Below are positions 1 through 7,887 of a DNA stretch of 64,000 nt, piece after piece. The position numbers were made by a program, and so were the translations under genes. How positions within the stretch are numbered: position 1 is the stretch's first letter; every line of letters begins with the position of its first letter. The DNA lies in assembly GCA_023665425.1 (NCBI GenBank), contig JAMPDX010000001.1, positions 222,925 to 286,924 of the forward strand, written 5' to 3'. The notes under the pieces are model-generated. The model was not told the DNA's origin. It saw only the letters and a program-made list of their open reading frames with translations, and made no database searches. This stretch comes from Muribaculaceae bacterium. GTDB taxonomy: Bacteria; Bacteroidota; Bacteroidia; Bacteroidales; Muribaculaceae.

Positions 1-721
1 GCGAGGATTTTCCGGCATTTGTAGGGCCTATTATGGCCACGGGAATACCTTGTTTTATTGCAGAACCGGTGCGATAGGATGACTGTAAACGCTCCAGATG
101 TGCACGTATGGAGAGAGCGAGCTCAAGCAGTTGAGTGCGCGGTGCAAATTCCACATCTTCTTCAGAGAAGTCTAATTCGAGCTCTAACAGAGAGGCGAGG
201 TGAAGGAGCTGCTCTTGCATCTCATTGAGCCGTTGGTCCACACCGCCTCGCATTTGCGACATGGCTATTCGTTTAGCCGCTTTAGAAGTTGCGGCCACAA
301 GGTCAGCAGCAGCCTCGGCGCTAAGCAAATTCATGCGTCCGTTGGCCACAGCACGCTGTGAGAACTCGCCGGGACCGGCAGGCTTTGCTCCGGCATCAAC
401 GAGTGCTGTTATTGTCTGGCGTGCTATTAGCATGGAGCCATGCAGGCCGAATTCCACCATATCTTCACCGGTGAAAGTGGCGGGAGCTTTGAATACTGTG
501 GCAAGGGCCTGATCTATTATCTCATTGTCAGTTTTATTGTTAATAATGTAACCCAGATGCGCAGTGTGCGTCAATGCTTCGGATAGGAGCTTGCCTTTCC
601 ATATCTTGTCGGCAATGGTCAATGCTTCCGGTCCGCTTAATCTGACCATGGCGATGGCTCCCTTACTATGTGGGGTGGCAAGTGCCACTATGGTGGAGGA
701 TGAAGTCTTTATCTGTTCCAT
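1..721 (-). CDS. mnmE: tRNA modification GTPase MnmE, N-terminal part (runs off window)
   Basis: Reading the minus strand from the ATG at 721 gives about 240 residues with no stop. They contain the formyl-THF-binding N-terminal domain (IVALATPHSKGAIAMVRLSG), the helical-domain motif GRMNLLSAEAAADL, and at the window edge the start of a P-loop (VAIIGPTNAGKSS). MnmE works with MnmG to install carboxymethylaminomethyl groups on wobble U34 of certain tRNAs. The upstream endonuclease stop (709-711) lies inside this gene, so the two genes overlap by 13 bases and are probably translationally coupled. The remainder, including most of the G domain and the C-terminal cysteine motif, lies outside the window. 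Confidence 0.95.
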   Translation of the reverse strand, partial: MEQIKTSSSTIVALATPHSKGAIAMVRLSGPEALTIADKIWKGKLLSEALTHTAHLGYIINNKTDNEIIDQALATVFKAPATFTGEDMVEFGLHGSMLIARQTITALVDAGAKPAGPGEFSQRAVANGRMNLLSAEAAADLVAATSKAAKRIAMSQMRGGVDQRLNEMQEQLLHLASLLELELDFSEEDVEFAPRTQLLELALSIRAHLERLQSSYRTGSAIKQGIPVAIIGPTNAGKSS

Positions 722-1563
722 TGTGTGAAAGAGTATGATGACTCGAGCTGTTCTTCAATATCATCGGGCAAAGAGCTGAAGAAGTCAAAACCGGTGATTT
801 GCTCCACATAGTCAACAGATTGAGCATAGTTTTGCATATTGCCGGGGCAATGGTCATTTGGATATATGAAGGCTATTGCTCGTGGGTTATCTATATAAGG
901 TGCAAGTATAACTTTAAAGAATGCAGAGGGTACTCTCACGCCGGCTTGACCTATACGGAGATTATCGGCAGACTGATATATCGGACCTGCCACAATAATG
1001 AGAGCAGAGTCTCTTTTGGCCCATTGGCGCTCTTTGTCTTCAAGAGTCTTCCATGCGCCACCATTGAGAGCATGCACCTGAGGTGTCATGTTGGCCATGC
1101 TGAAACATTCGCGCATACTTGTCTCGCTCCATTTGGCATCGGCGGCAGGGTAGAGGTGGCCGCGGTCATAGCCTGAGTTTGTGTAATCTTTTTTTGAGGG
1201 ACAATTCTTAACTGTTTCATCTCGCCAGAAATCTTGTTTCTTGCGTGTGGAGGAACCATCAGTTTCAGAGCCCAATAGCTCCCATGACACATAGTTAGGA
1301 GTGCGATTGGACGTATTAAAGTTTACGGTAAACCCTTCATACGCCTTAATTTGTTGAGGCACATCGCCTGGCACAATCACCCTCTCCAAGTCAGTACCGG
1401 CTGGGAGTGAGGGTATGTTTTGCTCTGTCTCAGAGCGCGAATTTAAACGACTTGCCGCCCATATACATCCCACAGTGAGCACTGCTATGAGTATGATAAT
1501 GAGCACAATGTGCGTGCGACTGTCTGTGCTACGCGCGGCACTCGCTTTTCTGTTTGTGGCCAT
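709..1563 (-). CDS. DNA/RNA non-specific endonuclease (NUC family), membrane-anchored
   Basis: 284 residues. A hydrophobic segment at about residues 18-36 follows a basic N-terminus, so the protein is probably a signal anchor or exported nuclease. The NUC signature DRGH at 133-136 holds the catalytic histidine, followed by the metal-binding region MANMTPQVHALNGGAW. This matches the Serratia nuclease / EndoG beta-beta-alpha-metal family, which cuts single- and double-stranded DNA and RNA. A likely role is nucleic-acid scavenging or DNA degradation in the envelope, but this is inferred from the family. It lies 11 bases after the 126-aa gene and overlaps mnmE by 13 bases, so all three look co-transcribed. 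Confidence 0.9.
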   Translation of the reverse strand: MATNRKASAARSTDSRTHIVLIIILIAVLTVGCIWAASRLNSRSETEQNIPSLPAGTDLERVIVPGDVPQQIKAYEGFTVNFNTSNRTPNYVSWELLGSETDGSSTRKKQDFWRDETVKNCPSKKDYTNSGYDRGHLYPAADAKWSETSMRECFSMANMTPQVHALNGGAWKTLEDKERQWAKRDSALIIVAGPIYQSADNLRIGQAGVRVPSAFFKVILAPYIDNPRAIAFIYPNDHCPGNMQNYAQSVDYVEQITGFDFFSSLPDDIEEQLESSYSFTQWNR

Positions 1564-1574
1564 AAATAAATAGG

Positions 1575-1955
1575 TTAGCCTTGACGCAATTGTTCAAGCT
1601 GGGCTGCTATCTGGTTTTGTTGAGCTTCAAGTTCAGAGATGCGACGCTCGCGAGAACGATTGAAGCTATCATTTAGAGTGTTGTGGAGCTTATCTAATGC
1701 AGAGTTGATGTCCTGCACATCCTGTGTGTTAAGTTCCTGCGCATTGGCTATAAGGGCATCAGCCTTGTGAAGGATATCGAGCACCTCACGAGTGCTCTTC
1801 GGAGTGTTTTCTGCCTTCTTCATTCTGCGGCGCCACTGCATTATCGAGGCATACTGGAGTGCCTCGGCCTTGTCCATAAACTTATCTATTGCTGACTGGC
1901 TGCGACCCTTGAGGAAGGCGTCTACGTATTTATCTATAGTTTCTCTACGTGTCAT
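1575..1955 (-). CDS. Conserved hypothetical coiled-coil protein, 126 aa
   Basis: A soluble, highly charged protein with no signal peptide or membrane segment. The N-terminal part (residues 1-50) is basic and helical (YVDAFLKGRSQ, YASIMQWRRRMKKAEN). The C-terminal third (about 95-124) is a predicted coiled coil rich in Glu, Gln and Leu. I do not recognise a named domain. It is the first gene of the operon leading into the endonuclease and mnmE, with a good promoter just upstream (1983-2013). Its function is unknown; the basic helix plus coiled coil would fit a nucleic-acid or protein scaffold role, but that is speculation. Confidence 0.75.
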   Translation of the reverse strand: MTRRETIDKYVDAFLKGRSQSAIDKFMDKAEALQYASIMQWRRRMKKAENTPKSTREVLDILHKADALIANAQELNTQDVQDINSALDKLHNTLNDSFNRSRERRISELEAQQNQIAAQLEQLRQG

Positions 1956-1982
1956 AATCTATCTTGTTTGAAAAGTATATTG

Positions 1983-2013
1983 CAAAATTAATAAATTTAT
2001 TGCAACTGACAAA
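1983..2013 (-). promoter_or_regulatory. Bacteroidota promoter (TTTG-N19-TAATTTTG)
   Basis: On the minus strand TTTG (2010-2013) is followed after exactly 19 bases by TAATTTTG (1983-1990). This matches the Bacteroides sigma-ABfr consensus TTTG-N19/20-TAnnTTTG. It sits 27 bases upstream of the 126-aa ORF and should drive the operon that ends in mnmE. It abuts the stop of the DUF262 gene, so the housekeeping operon has its own promoter. Confidence 0.75.
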
Positions 2014-2015
2014 AG

Positions 2016-4763
2016 TTATGAATCTTGATTGAGTACCAAACCGGAGAGCACACCACAAATCTCCTTCGATACTTGCTTGCGGTAACTATCGCCATTTTCG
2101 GCAAAATTAAATCGATAAAACTCCTTGATCCACATGGATGATCGGTCAACGGGAGTAAAGCCGTATTCTTTCAAGAGTGCTTTTCGCTGTTCCTCATCAT
2201 TGACTTCAACCTCAAGGTAGTAATTACGCAAGTCGCCAAAACCACCTTCGGCGTCATCTGAGCCATATACTTTTGATCTCAAGTGAATAACGAGTCCTGC
2301 CACCTCAAGTCGTACATGTGGAATATCCTCCCACGAATTAGAGTAAACATAACGGTGTTGGAGTTGTCCTATCTTTTCGAGAGCCTCTATAAGATATTCA
2401 AAATACAGCACACCGGTATATACTTCGGTGTCATCTTTAGAGAAAAATATCCTGTTCACAATGATTGGATGTCCATCTTGAGTGTGGTTGAAGAAGCCAT
2501 TTGGGCAATATTCCTTACTGAGCAGATATGGGTGTTTAATGACATCATGACGCCATAAAGGACCATTCTTCTGATAGGAATTGATCACCGCTTTAAGTGA
2601 GTTTATGGGGTCATTTTCTGACAGTTGGTCAAACAGGTCTTTTAACATTTTCCAGTTAAAGCGACTATCTTCTCGTTTTGACTGCAGCCTCATGAAGTTT
2701 TTCCAGCTTCTGTCACGCATGAGATTATTAGAGGCAGATGCATTCTTCTTGACGGAGTTAAAGAAATTGTCGGTAAGGTAATCGGGGGATATAGCCAACA
2801 TAGCACGTTCAAACAAGGCCTCTTCGGTATACTTGCGTTCGATATATCCACCTTCAAAGATTTTGGAGGCAATCTTACCATAACGCACTATTTTATCTTT
2901 ATACATCGCATCTTCTCGGGTATTCCAATTAAGATTGCCATGAGCTGTAAAGTAGTCATAAATACCGGCCATTTCTAATAGAAAGCCTATCTGACCGGTG
3001 AAATATGGATGACTTTCTAACTTCATGATTATACTGCTCCATTCGTCTGCCACCGATATCTCCGATTCGAGATTTGGCTTCTCGATGTTATGCAAGATGC
3101 ACAATGTATCCTTCTTAAACAGGTGACTCTTGATTATTTCTTCCTTATATTGGTAATCGGGGAAGAAAATAAGCTCCTCCGGCCGTGATTGAGATGCCAA
3201 CAACTTGATGATAGATTTGTCGGCCGTTTTATCAAGTGTTTTCACCAAGTTATTTATAGCCGATACGGCACGAGGATAGGTATCTTTGGTTAAATCCTGG
3301 CGAGCATTGTCATCATAAGTCAGATTATAGCAGAACCTCATCCATTCGGTCAGTTGTCCTATTTTTGAACTGCCGAATTTGAGGCGAAACAATGTGTAAG
3401 CATAATATAAGAACCTCTTTATATAGTTGAAATTCTCGCCGTTTATCAGCGAAGTGAACGTATCCTCTTCCTGATAATATTTGTCTTGAATCCATTTCGG
3501 AAGTATTTCCAACTTCTCATTGGCAACCAGCTCAAACAACTGAGAGAGATATACTACCCCATCGGCAGTAAGTTTTTCTTTGAGGCCGGTGAATGATAAA
3601 TCCTTTTCGCTTGTCAAATCATCGGGTACAGCATCTTTTGTATCTTTGGCATCTATAGCATATTGGTTGGCAAATGCCATCTTTATAAATCGGCTGATTT
3701 TCATGTCGAGAGTTTTTGCAAGGAGGTTATCCAACGACTGCTTTTTGCCCTCGACCATTAGTTCCTCATTCCTCTTTTCTGCATCTTTTAATTCTTTGAT
3801 TGAATATTTCCAGAACACATTAGACCATGTGGTGTCTATATGGAATGAGAAATTTTGCTTTACAGTCTTTATGATTTTGTGATTACGCTTTTTGATCTCG
3901 TCTGCAAATTTACTCAGCTCACAGGGTGCATCATCTTTTAAATTATTTTCAATACCTCCTATATATTGTTCATACTTAGCCTTAAAGTTCTCGAACGAAG
4001 TCAAGGGCTTGCCGCGCGAATTCATCTTGATATACAGGTCATCAGTCATCTTGAAATCTTCAAGGTCCATGAAGATAAATGTGATTGACGGATCAACATC
4101 ATCTATCAGTCGGCTGAAAATTTTTAGATGGTCTAAATCCTTGAATTTATCATGAATATCATCGAGCATGGTAAGCATACCCATCACCGTGGGGTCGTTT
4201 GCCCAATCAGGATAAAACCAGTAGTAATTGCGGATGAAATCAGAAAGCTTCTTTTCGTTTGACTCTGCTGTGTCCGGCTTAAAGAAATCAGTGAAATCTG
4301 AGGGTTCGCATATCAAGCCGTTGCAAAATTCCTGAGCGCTATGGCGCGTAAGATACGAAAAAACGTTTTCGGTGAGTCGGCCATTTTTAATTCTAAGAGT
4401 AGAGAAAAATTGGTCTGACTCTTTAGTCCCTATTGTCCTGAGAGCAAGATAAAAATGTATCAGAAAGAGAGTCGTTAGACGCTGCTGTCCGTCAAGAGGC
4501 ACAAAGTGCTTCTTGACGGATGCGTCGTTCGAAGGTGATGAGATGCCATAAACAAAATCCAAGTCGTGGCTCCCGGTTGTATTAGACATATAATCAGCCA
4601 ATTGGGCCAAAAATTCTGTTCTTATCTCTTTGGCCTTCTCATTGTCGCGTCCCTGGGCGTAATCGCGTTGTATTATGGGGATCACCAACTTGTAGTTACC
4701 GGGATGTTCTTTTGTGCCCTTGGTGAACAACTGGAAAAAGGAATATCGCTTATTTGTTGCCAT
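2016..4763 (-). CDS. DUF262-domain protein, probable restriction/anti-phage component
   Basis: 915 residues. The N-terminal DUF262 (ParB/Srx-like NTPase fold) motifs are clear: IPIIQRDYAQGR at 28-39, PLDGQQRLTTLF at 89-100 and NSRGKPLTSFEN at 248-259. DUF262 is the domain of GmrS and related type IV restriction proteins (GmrSD, SspE, BrxU), where it binds or hydrolyses nucleotide and gates DNA cleavage. I see no HNH/DUF1524 motif in the long remainder, so this may be the sensing or NTPase subunit. Its start overlaps the end of the HNH-bearing neighbour by 14 bases. The coding sequence looks more AT-rich than the housekeeping genes around it, suggesting transfer. The defence role is inferred from family and context. 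Confidence 0.85.
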   Translation of the reverse strand: MATNKRYSFFQLFTKGTKEHPGNYKLVIPIIQRDYAQGRDNEKAKEIRTEFLAQLADYMSNTTGSHDLDFVYGISSPSNDASVKKHFVPLDGQQRLTTLFLIHFYLALRTIGTKESDQFFSTLRIKNGRLTENVFSYLTRHSAQEFCNGLICEPSDFTDFFKPDTAESNEKKLSDFIRNYYWFYPDWANDPTVMGMLTMLDDIHDKFKDLDHLKIFSRLIDDVDPSITFIFMDLEDFKMTDDLYIKMNSRGKPLTSFENFKAKYEQYIGGIENNLKDDAPCELSKFADEIKKRNHKIIKTVKQNFSFHIDTTWSNVFWKYSIKELKDAEKRNEELMVEGKKQSLDNLLAKTLDMKISRFIKMAFANQYAIDAKDTKDAVPDDLTSEKDLSFTGLKEKLTADGVVYLSQLFELVANEKLEILPKWIQDKYYQEEDTFTSLINGENFNYIKRFLYYAYTLFRLKFGSSKIGQLTEWMRFCYNLTYDDNARQDLTKDTYPRAVSAINNLVKTLDKTADKSIIKLLASQSRPEELIFFPDYQYKEEIIKSHLFKKDTLCILHNIEKPNLESEISVADEWSSIIMKLESHPYFTGQIGFLLEMAGIYDYFTAHGNLNWNTREDAMYKDKIVRYGKIASKIFEGGYIERKYTEEALFERAMLAISPDYLTDNFFNSVKKNASASNNLMRDRSWKNFMRLQSKREDSRFNWKMLKDLFDQLSENDPINSLKAVINSYQKNGPLWRHDVIKHPYLLSKEYCPNGFFNHTQDGHPIIVNRIFFSKDDTEVYTGVLYFEYLIEALEKIGQLQHRYVYSNSWEDIPHVRLEVAGLVIHLRSKVYGSDDAEGGFGDLRNYYLEVEVNDEEQRKALLKEYGFTPVDRSSMWIKEFYRFNFAENGDSYRKQVSKEICGVLSGLVLNQDS

Positions 4764-6828
4764 TATCTTCTGTCTTTAGAAAGGGTTGTAACTTGCCTTT
4801 GATAGCTGCAAGGTATGCTTTGGCATCCTCAGTGGTCCATGTCAGCATTTCATTGACACGCTTACTATAATACTTCATGAAAACGTTTTTAGTAGCAAGC
4901 GGGATAAATACACCTTGTGAGTCGTATTCCTGTATGTGCATTCTTTTAATGGCAAAGAATGCGTTGCCATACGAGCGATTGATTGTAGAATTCAGTAGTA
5001 CCATATTGCCAAGCAAGTCTTTGTCTTCCTCAGTAATTTTATTGTCGTTGAAATAATGCCGCATCTTGATAAACAGTTCCTTCATGGTGTCATCATATCG
5101 CTGTTTCTCATCAGCTGTAATCTTTTTGGGGCCGAGAATTGACAATCCCTTTACATCTATGAGCGATTTGATAATTTCCACTTCATTGTCCGTCAACTCG
5201 TCATTTTCGCTATTCTCAGCAAGGAATTTCTTAACACTATCTATTAATTCGAGAGCTTTCTCTGCCTCATTCTTACCCTCCGGTTCCTTTTGGCCGGTGA
5301 AGTAATAGAGCATATCATTAATCCATGCCACACGTTGTGCCTTCTTATTGGGAACATCAGGGGAGTCTTTATCAGTTTGGCTTGCAATATGCTCTTGGTC
5401 CCAATGCTCCTTCTTAAATTTATCGAATGGAAATTTTATATCCGAACGGGTACTGTCAATTACTGAAAGTACATTAAAAAGAAGCAGGACCTTGGTGATA
5501 TTCGGGTTCGGGTTCGGCTTAAGATATTTTAGGGTGTCAAGATTGATGTTCTTCATCGACTTCTTGATTTCATCCTTTACATTAGCGATAAACCGGTCTT
5601 TTTTCTGTTTGACCTTAGTATTTTTTCCATCTTCATCCGCAACCTCAGTAAACTCAAGTTCCTTGATATCTGCGATAGTTTTACCGCATTGGATAAGAAA
5701 GCCAATCAAGTGATACAGAATACGGTCGTTATACCAATACTCAAGGTCGCGAAAGTAGTCTTTTACATCCTTCCATACATTTTCGGCCGGCTTTTTCTTT
5801 ACACTCTTAATCCTGTTTTGGAACTCAATGAAGGTGTGATAGGTCTCCTTGCCTTGGTCCCAATTAGCCATCAAGTCAAATATAAACTCAATGCGAGTCT
5901 CATATTCCTTACCCATAGAAGCGCCACCCAAGAAGTACCAGAAATCCTCCTGTTGCAACTTTTGCTCGATAATATTCCAATCTTCAGCTATCTTATTTTG
6001 TTGAAGAGCGATACCAATTTTTTGTGTTTCCCGCTCATTGTCTCGCGTGGCAGTGACCTTACCGAAGTTGGATTCCCTTAGGAACATTGCCTTGATAAGC
6101 TCGGCATTCGTAAGGGGGATCTTGCCAACATTCAGACGCGTGAAAATGTCCTCTGAAGATGCTTTCTCTTCAAAACCGATCTCATACCATATCAGGCGAG
6201 CATTGCGTGCTTTGTCTATTTCGGACGCCTCATCATCGTCATCACCCTCTTTGGCCGGCTTTTCATTTAAGAGCATACTTATCAAGTCGCGGTCTGCGTC
6301 TAAGTCTTCACACTGACTCAATGCATCAAGGAATGTTTCATAGACCATATTAATATGATAAAAGTCTATGCAATCATACTTCTTGCTTTGCCTTTTACTA
6401 TCATCCGCTATATTCTCCAAAAAATCCTTGGAGTCATTTCGAGTCTGGTAATCAATGGAAAACATATTGAAATCCTTGATACGTTTCCTGAGCTTCTCAT
6501 CATTGCTAAATAGTGCTTGGAGCAGCAAATATATGGTAGTAAGCCTCTGCTGGCCATCAATCACTTCATATCCCTCTTGAATGGTGCCATCGGGTGATAT
6601 CCATGTCTTAGGTTTTACCACAACAGGCTGAAGGCAGTAATATCCCTCGGCATATTTCGTACTGTCTTTGCCGTCCTCTATGAAGTCCAGAAAGTCTTGA
6701 AGCATCTGATTGGCCTGCGTGTCAGTCCATCTATAGCCTCTTTGATAATCGGGGATATAGAATTTCAGAGCGGATAAAGAACGGATATTCCTAAGCTCGA
6801 TTATATTCTCCTTGTGTACAGGTGTCAT
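4750..6828 (-). CDS. DUF262 + HNH (DUF1524-like) nuclease, GmrSD-like
   Basis: 692 residues. The N-terminal DUF262 motifs are IPDYQRGYRW (25-34), VIDGQQRLTTIYLL (89-102) and RLNVGKIPLTNAELIKA (231-247). The C-terminal part has an HNH-type site: WDQEHIAS with Glu-His at 479-480, then LGNMVLLNSTINRSYGNAF (606-624) and IKR at 627-629, the GN-x-LL...N...F...KR pattern of DUF1524 nucleases. About 125 residues separate the two halves, a long insertion. Such fusions are type IV-like enzymes that cleave modified phage DNA. It lies 6 bases after the acetyltransferase gene and overlaps the second DUF262 gene, so the three form one transcription unit. Biochemical specificity cannot be read from the sequence. 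Confidence 0.87.
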   Translation of the reverse strand: MTPVHKENIIELRNIRSLSALKFYIPDYQRGYRWTDTQANQMLQDFLDFIEDGKDSTKYAEGYYCLQPVVVKPKTWISPDGTIQEGYEVIDGQQRLTTIYLLLQALFSNDEKLRKRIKDFNMFSIDYQTRNDSKDFLENIADDSKRQSKKYDCIDFYHINMVYETFLDALSQCEDLDADRDLISMLLNEKPAKEGDDDDEASEIDKARNARLIWYEIGFEEKASSEDIFTRLNVGKIPLTNAELIKAMFLRESNFGKVTATRDNERETQKIGIALQQNKIAEDWNIIEQKLQQEDFWYFLGGASMGKEYETRIEFIFDLMANWDQGKETYHTFIEFQNRIKSVKKKPAENVWKDVKDYFRDLEYWYNDRILYHLIGFLIQCGKTIADIKELEFTEVADEDGKNTKVKQKKDRFIANVKDEIKKSMKNINLDTLKYLKPNPNPNITKVLLLFNVLSVIDSTRSDIKFPFDKFKKEHWDQEHIASQTDKDSPDVPNKKAQRVAWINDMLYYFTGQKEPEGKNEAEKALELIDSVKKFLAENSENDELTDNEVEIIKSLIDVKGLSILGPKKITADEKQRYDDTMKELFIKMRHYFNDNKITEEDKDLLGNMVLLNSTINRSYGNAFFAIKRMHIQEYDSQGVFIPLATKNVFMKYYSKRVNEMLTWTTEDAKAYLAAIKGKLQPFLKTEDNGNK

Positions 6829-6834
6829 ATTTTA

Positions 6835-7416
6835 TTATTTGGTATCGCTGACTTTTGAAATTGCGCGTGCAGGATTGCCGGCAACTACGGTGTTGGTGGC
6901 TACATCTTTTGTTACGACGCTGCCGGCGCCTATTACACAATTATCGCCGATAGTGACTCCGGGGAGGATGGAGGCGTCTCCACCTATCCATACGCTGTTG
7001 CCAATAGAGACAGGCTCTGCCCACTCGGCACCGGTGTTGCGTGCTTCGGGCTCAATAGGGTGGCAGGCCGTATAGATACTGACATTCGGCCCGATAAACA
7101 CGTTGTCACCTATAGTTACCTTAGCTTCGTCGAGTATGGTGAGATTGAAGTTGGCAAAGAAGTTGTTGCCTATATGTATGTTGCAGCCATAGTCACAACG
7201 GAAGGGTTGATTAACATGGACTTTCTCTCCGCAGTCTTCCACTATACTGTGAAATATGGCATTAAGTTCATCTGGCTTTGACGGGTTTAAATTATTAAAT
7301 TCCCATATCTTTTGACGCGTCTCTTGAAGTCTGCGTAGAAACTCGGGGTGAACGGCATCATAAATCTCGCCATTGAGCATTTTAGCCCATTCTTCTTCAA
7401 ACTTGGTCATATTCAT
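6835..7416 (-). CDS. maa: Maltose/galactoside-type sugar O-acetyltransferase
   Basis: 193 residues, the usual length of the CysE/LacA/LpxA/NodL group. The N-terminal Mac domain (about residues 5-57) is followed by left-handed beta-helix hexapeptide repeats (IGNNFFANFNLTI, IGDNVFIGPNV, IGNSVWIGGDASILPGVTIG). The conserved active-site histidine is in TACHPIEPEAR (His119). It transfers acetyl from acetyl-CoA to a sugar hydroxyl in the cytoplasm; the substrate is unknown. A second Met two codons in (7410) is an alternative start. It is the first gene ahead of the DUF262 pair. I see no functional link to defence, so it may simply supply the promoter. Confidence 0.88.
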   Translation of the reverse strand: MNMTKFEEEWAKMLNGEIYDAVHPEFLRRLQETRQKIWEFNNLNPSKPDELNAIFHSIVEDCGEKVHVNQPFRCDYGCNIHIGNNFFANFNLTILDEAKVTIGDNVFIGPNVSIYTACHPIEPEARNTGAEWAEPVSIGNSVWIGGDASILPGVTIGDNCVIGAGSVVTKDVATNTVVAGNPARAISKVSDTK

Positions 7417-7887
7417 TTTGATATTGGCTTTAAGCTAAGAAAATCTATACTGCAAAATTAACAAAAAAATCTCAAATTAGCGCAGCCCTAAGGGTAACTG
7501 ATATGTCTATACATGTGTATAAGTTGGCTATTATGAAAAAAAGTGTTAAATTTGCGGTGATTTTCCGAATAGTTTTATAGTTAGTATGTAAAACTTTTTC
7601 CGATATTGAATGTTATAAATGTGTATTATTGCGAGTTAACTATTATAGTTTAGTTTTTTTAATGAGATAAAAGCATATCCTCCGGTAGATACGCATTTGC
7701 TTATTAGACGCTATAATTATAGTTTAATACATTTCTGAGCAGGCATGTATTAGACAAAATGGCAAAGGCCCAAATTTATTTGAAATTAGAAATATTGAGA
7801 TATAAGGTATTTTATCCGGCAGAAAGACAGACTCTCACTCTCCCATGGTCTTTCACTAAGGTCGGGACAAAAGCAAAATTATAGATT
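7417..7887. other. Divergent intergenic region upstream of nifJ and maa
   Basis: 471 bases without a gene. It holds the maa -7 box (7453-7460) and a plausible nifJ promoter: TTGG at 7524-7527, 19 bases, TAAATTTG at 7547-7554, which would give a leader of over 300 bases. Between promoter and ATG it is very AT-rich, with an 11-bp direct repeat ATTATAGTTTA at 7642 and 7716 and a related stretch near 7569-7580. These repeats could bind a regulator, but I cannot name one. No small ORF or recognised riboswitch was seen. Confidence 0.5.
7453..7460 (-). promoter_or_regulatory. -7 box (TAATTTTG) for the acetyltransferase/DUF262 unit
   Basis: TAATTTTG on the minus strand, 36 bases upstream of the acetyltransferase ATG. 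No good TTTG element lies at the usual distance, so the promoter may be weak or regulated. Confidence 0.45.

Noticed and set aside
799..1176. 125-codon plus-strand ORF inside the endonuclease gene, and similar long antisense ORFs (for example 40289-41077 in pfp, 44656-45267 in aspS, 51928-52491 in eno)
   Set aside because: All lie antisense within genes with strong family motifs and show no promoter or domain of their own.
7760..7887. Riboswitch in the nifJ leader
   Set aside because: The stretch before the ATG has some short complementary segments but nothing that matches a riboswitch class I know.
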